Shown: one piece after another, positions 64,000-64,000 of the stretch
Numbering within the stretch: position 1 is the stretch's first letter
Layout of the letters: each line of letters starts with the position of its first letter
DNA from: Gossypium raimondii
Lineage: Eukaryota > Streptophyta > Magnoliopsida > Malvales > Malvaceae
Direction: 5' to 3'
Length of the DNA: 64,000 nucleotides
NCBI RefSeq assembly: GCF_025698545.1
Contig: NC_068577.1
Span: 45,711,250-45,775,249, forward strand
The notes under the pieces: model-generated
What the model saw: only the letters and a program-made list of their open reading frames with translations
Told to the model about the DNA's origin: nothing
Database searches by the model: none
Program-made: the position numbers and the translations under genes

Positions 64000-64000
64000 C

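Larger units (their letters stand above)
59640..64000 (-). mobile_element. L1-type LINE retrotransposon, inactive, 5' end outside the window
   Basis: On the minus strand a second LINE reading frame runs from beyond 64000 to about 59986, followed by a 3' tail with CAATAAA (near 59680) and an A-run (TTTTTT on plus, about 59640). Domains in order: endonuclease, reverse transcriptase, zinc-binding region, RNase H. At least four in-frame stops or shifts break it (near 63043, 62245, 61801, 61165 and more below). The 5' part and any target duplication lie outside or were not found. Confidence 0.9.

Overview
The window looks like nuclear DNA of a cotton (Gossypium) or a very close relative. The spliced product of the terpene synthase at 12247-14683 reads as a (+)-delta-cadinene synthase of the cotton CAD1-C type, the entry enzyme of gossypol-type phytoalexin synthesis. 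The rest has the expected texture: AT-rich spacers, plant introns, and many nested, decayed LTR retrotransposons. No bacterial or organellar features were seen. The assignment rests on reading translations, not on a search.

Layout. 1-11.6 kb is retrotransposon debris: a 3.15 kb solo LTR with a clean target duplication (653-3806), a Copia gag/protease fragment cut by another LTR (5700-8.6 kb), a broken intron-less fragment resembling a kinesin-7 stalk (8631-9345), and a Ty3/gypsy RT scrap (11375-11550). At 12.2-14.7 kb lies the seven-exon cadinene synthase on the minus strand; its sixth exon carries one extra base that shifts the frame just before the second metal-binding motif. 15.6-30.3 kb is a nested cluster built from at least four copies of one Ty3/gypsy LTR family ('family A'), with an internal direct duplication, a Tat/Ogre-like solo LTR with an empty-site allele beside it, an antisense gypsy gag, and one LTR followed by a tRNA-Met type primer-binding site and a truncated gag. 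30.5-38.2 kb holds two wrecked Copia elements and another long LTR.

The second half is gene-bearing. On the plus strand are an OCT4-like organic cation/carnitine transporter (38971-41060, 2 exons), a BGLU40-like family 1 beta-glucosidase (47121-50430, 13 exons) and a nuclear mRNA cap guanine-N7 methyltransferase (53104-56835, 13 exons). A convergent minus-strand gene at 57671-59426 (4 exons) encodes a conserved plant protein of unknown function with a C-terminal membrane anchor. All four have intact reading frames once spliced, and exon phases close in each. Two non-autonomous hAT-type elements with perfect 8-bp target duplications sit between these genes. The window ends inside a broken L1-type LINE with an RNase H domain (minus strand), whose 3' end lies about 210 bp upstream of the start codon of the unknown gene.

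The genes do not form a pathway. The transporter and the cap methyltransferase are, as I recall, neighbours in Arabidopsis (AT3G20660/AT3G20650), so this part looks like a conserved syntenic block opened up by insertions. The most informative items are the frameshifted cadinene synthase, the dated order of events in the LTR A cluster, the captured kinesin fragment, and the clustered family-specific palindromic words inside the LTRs.
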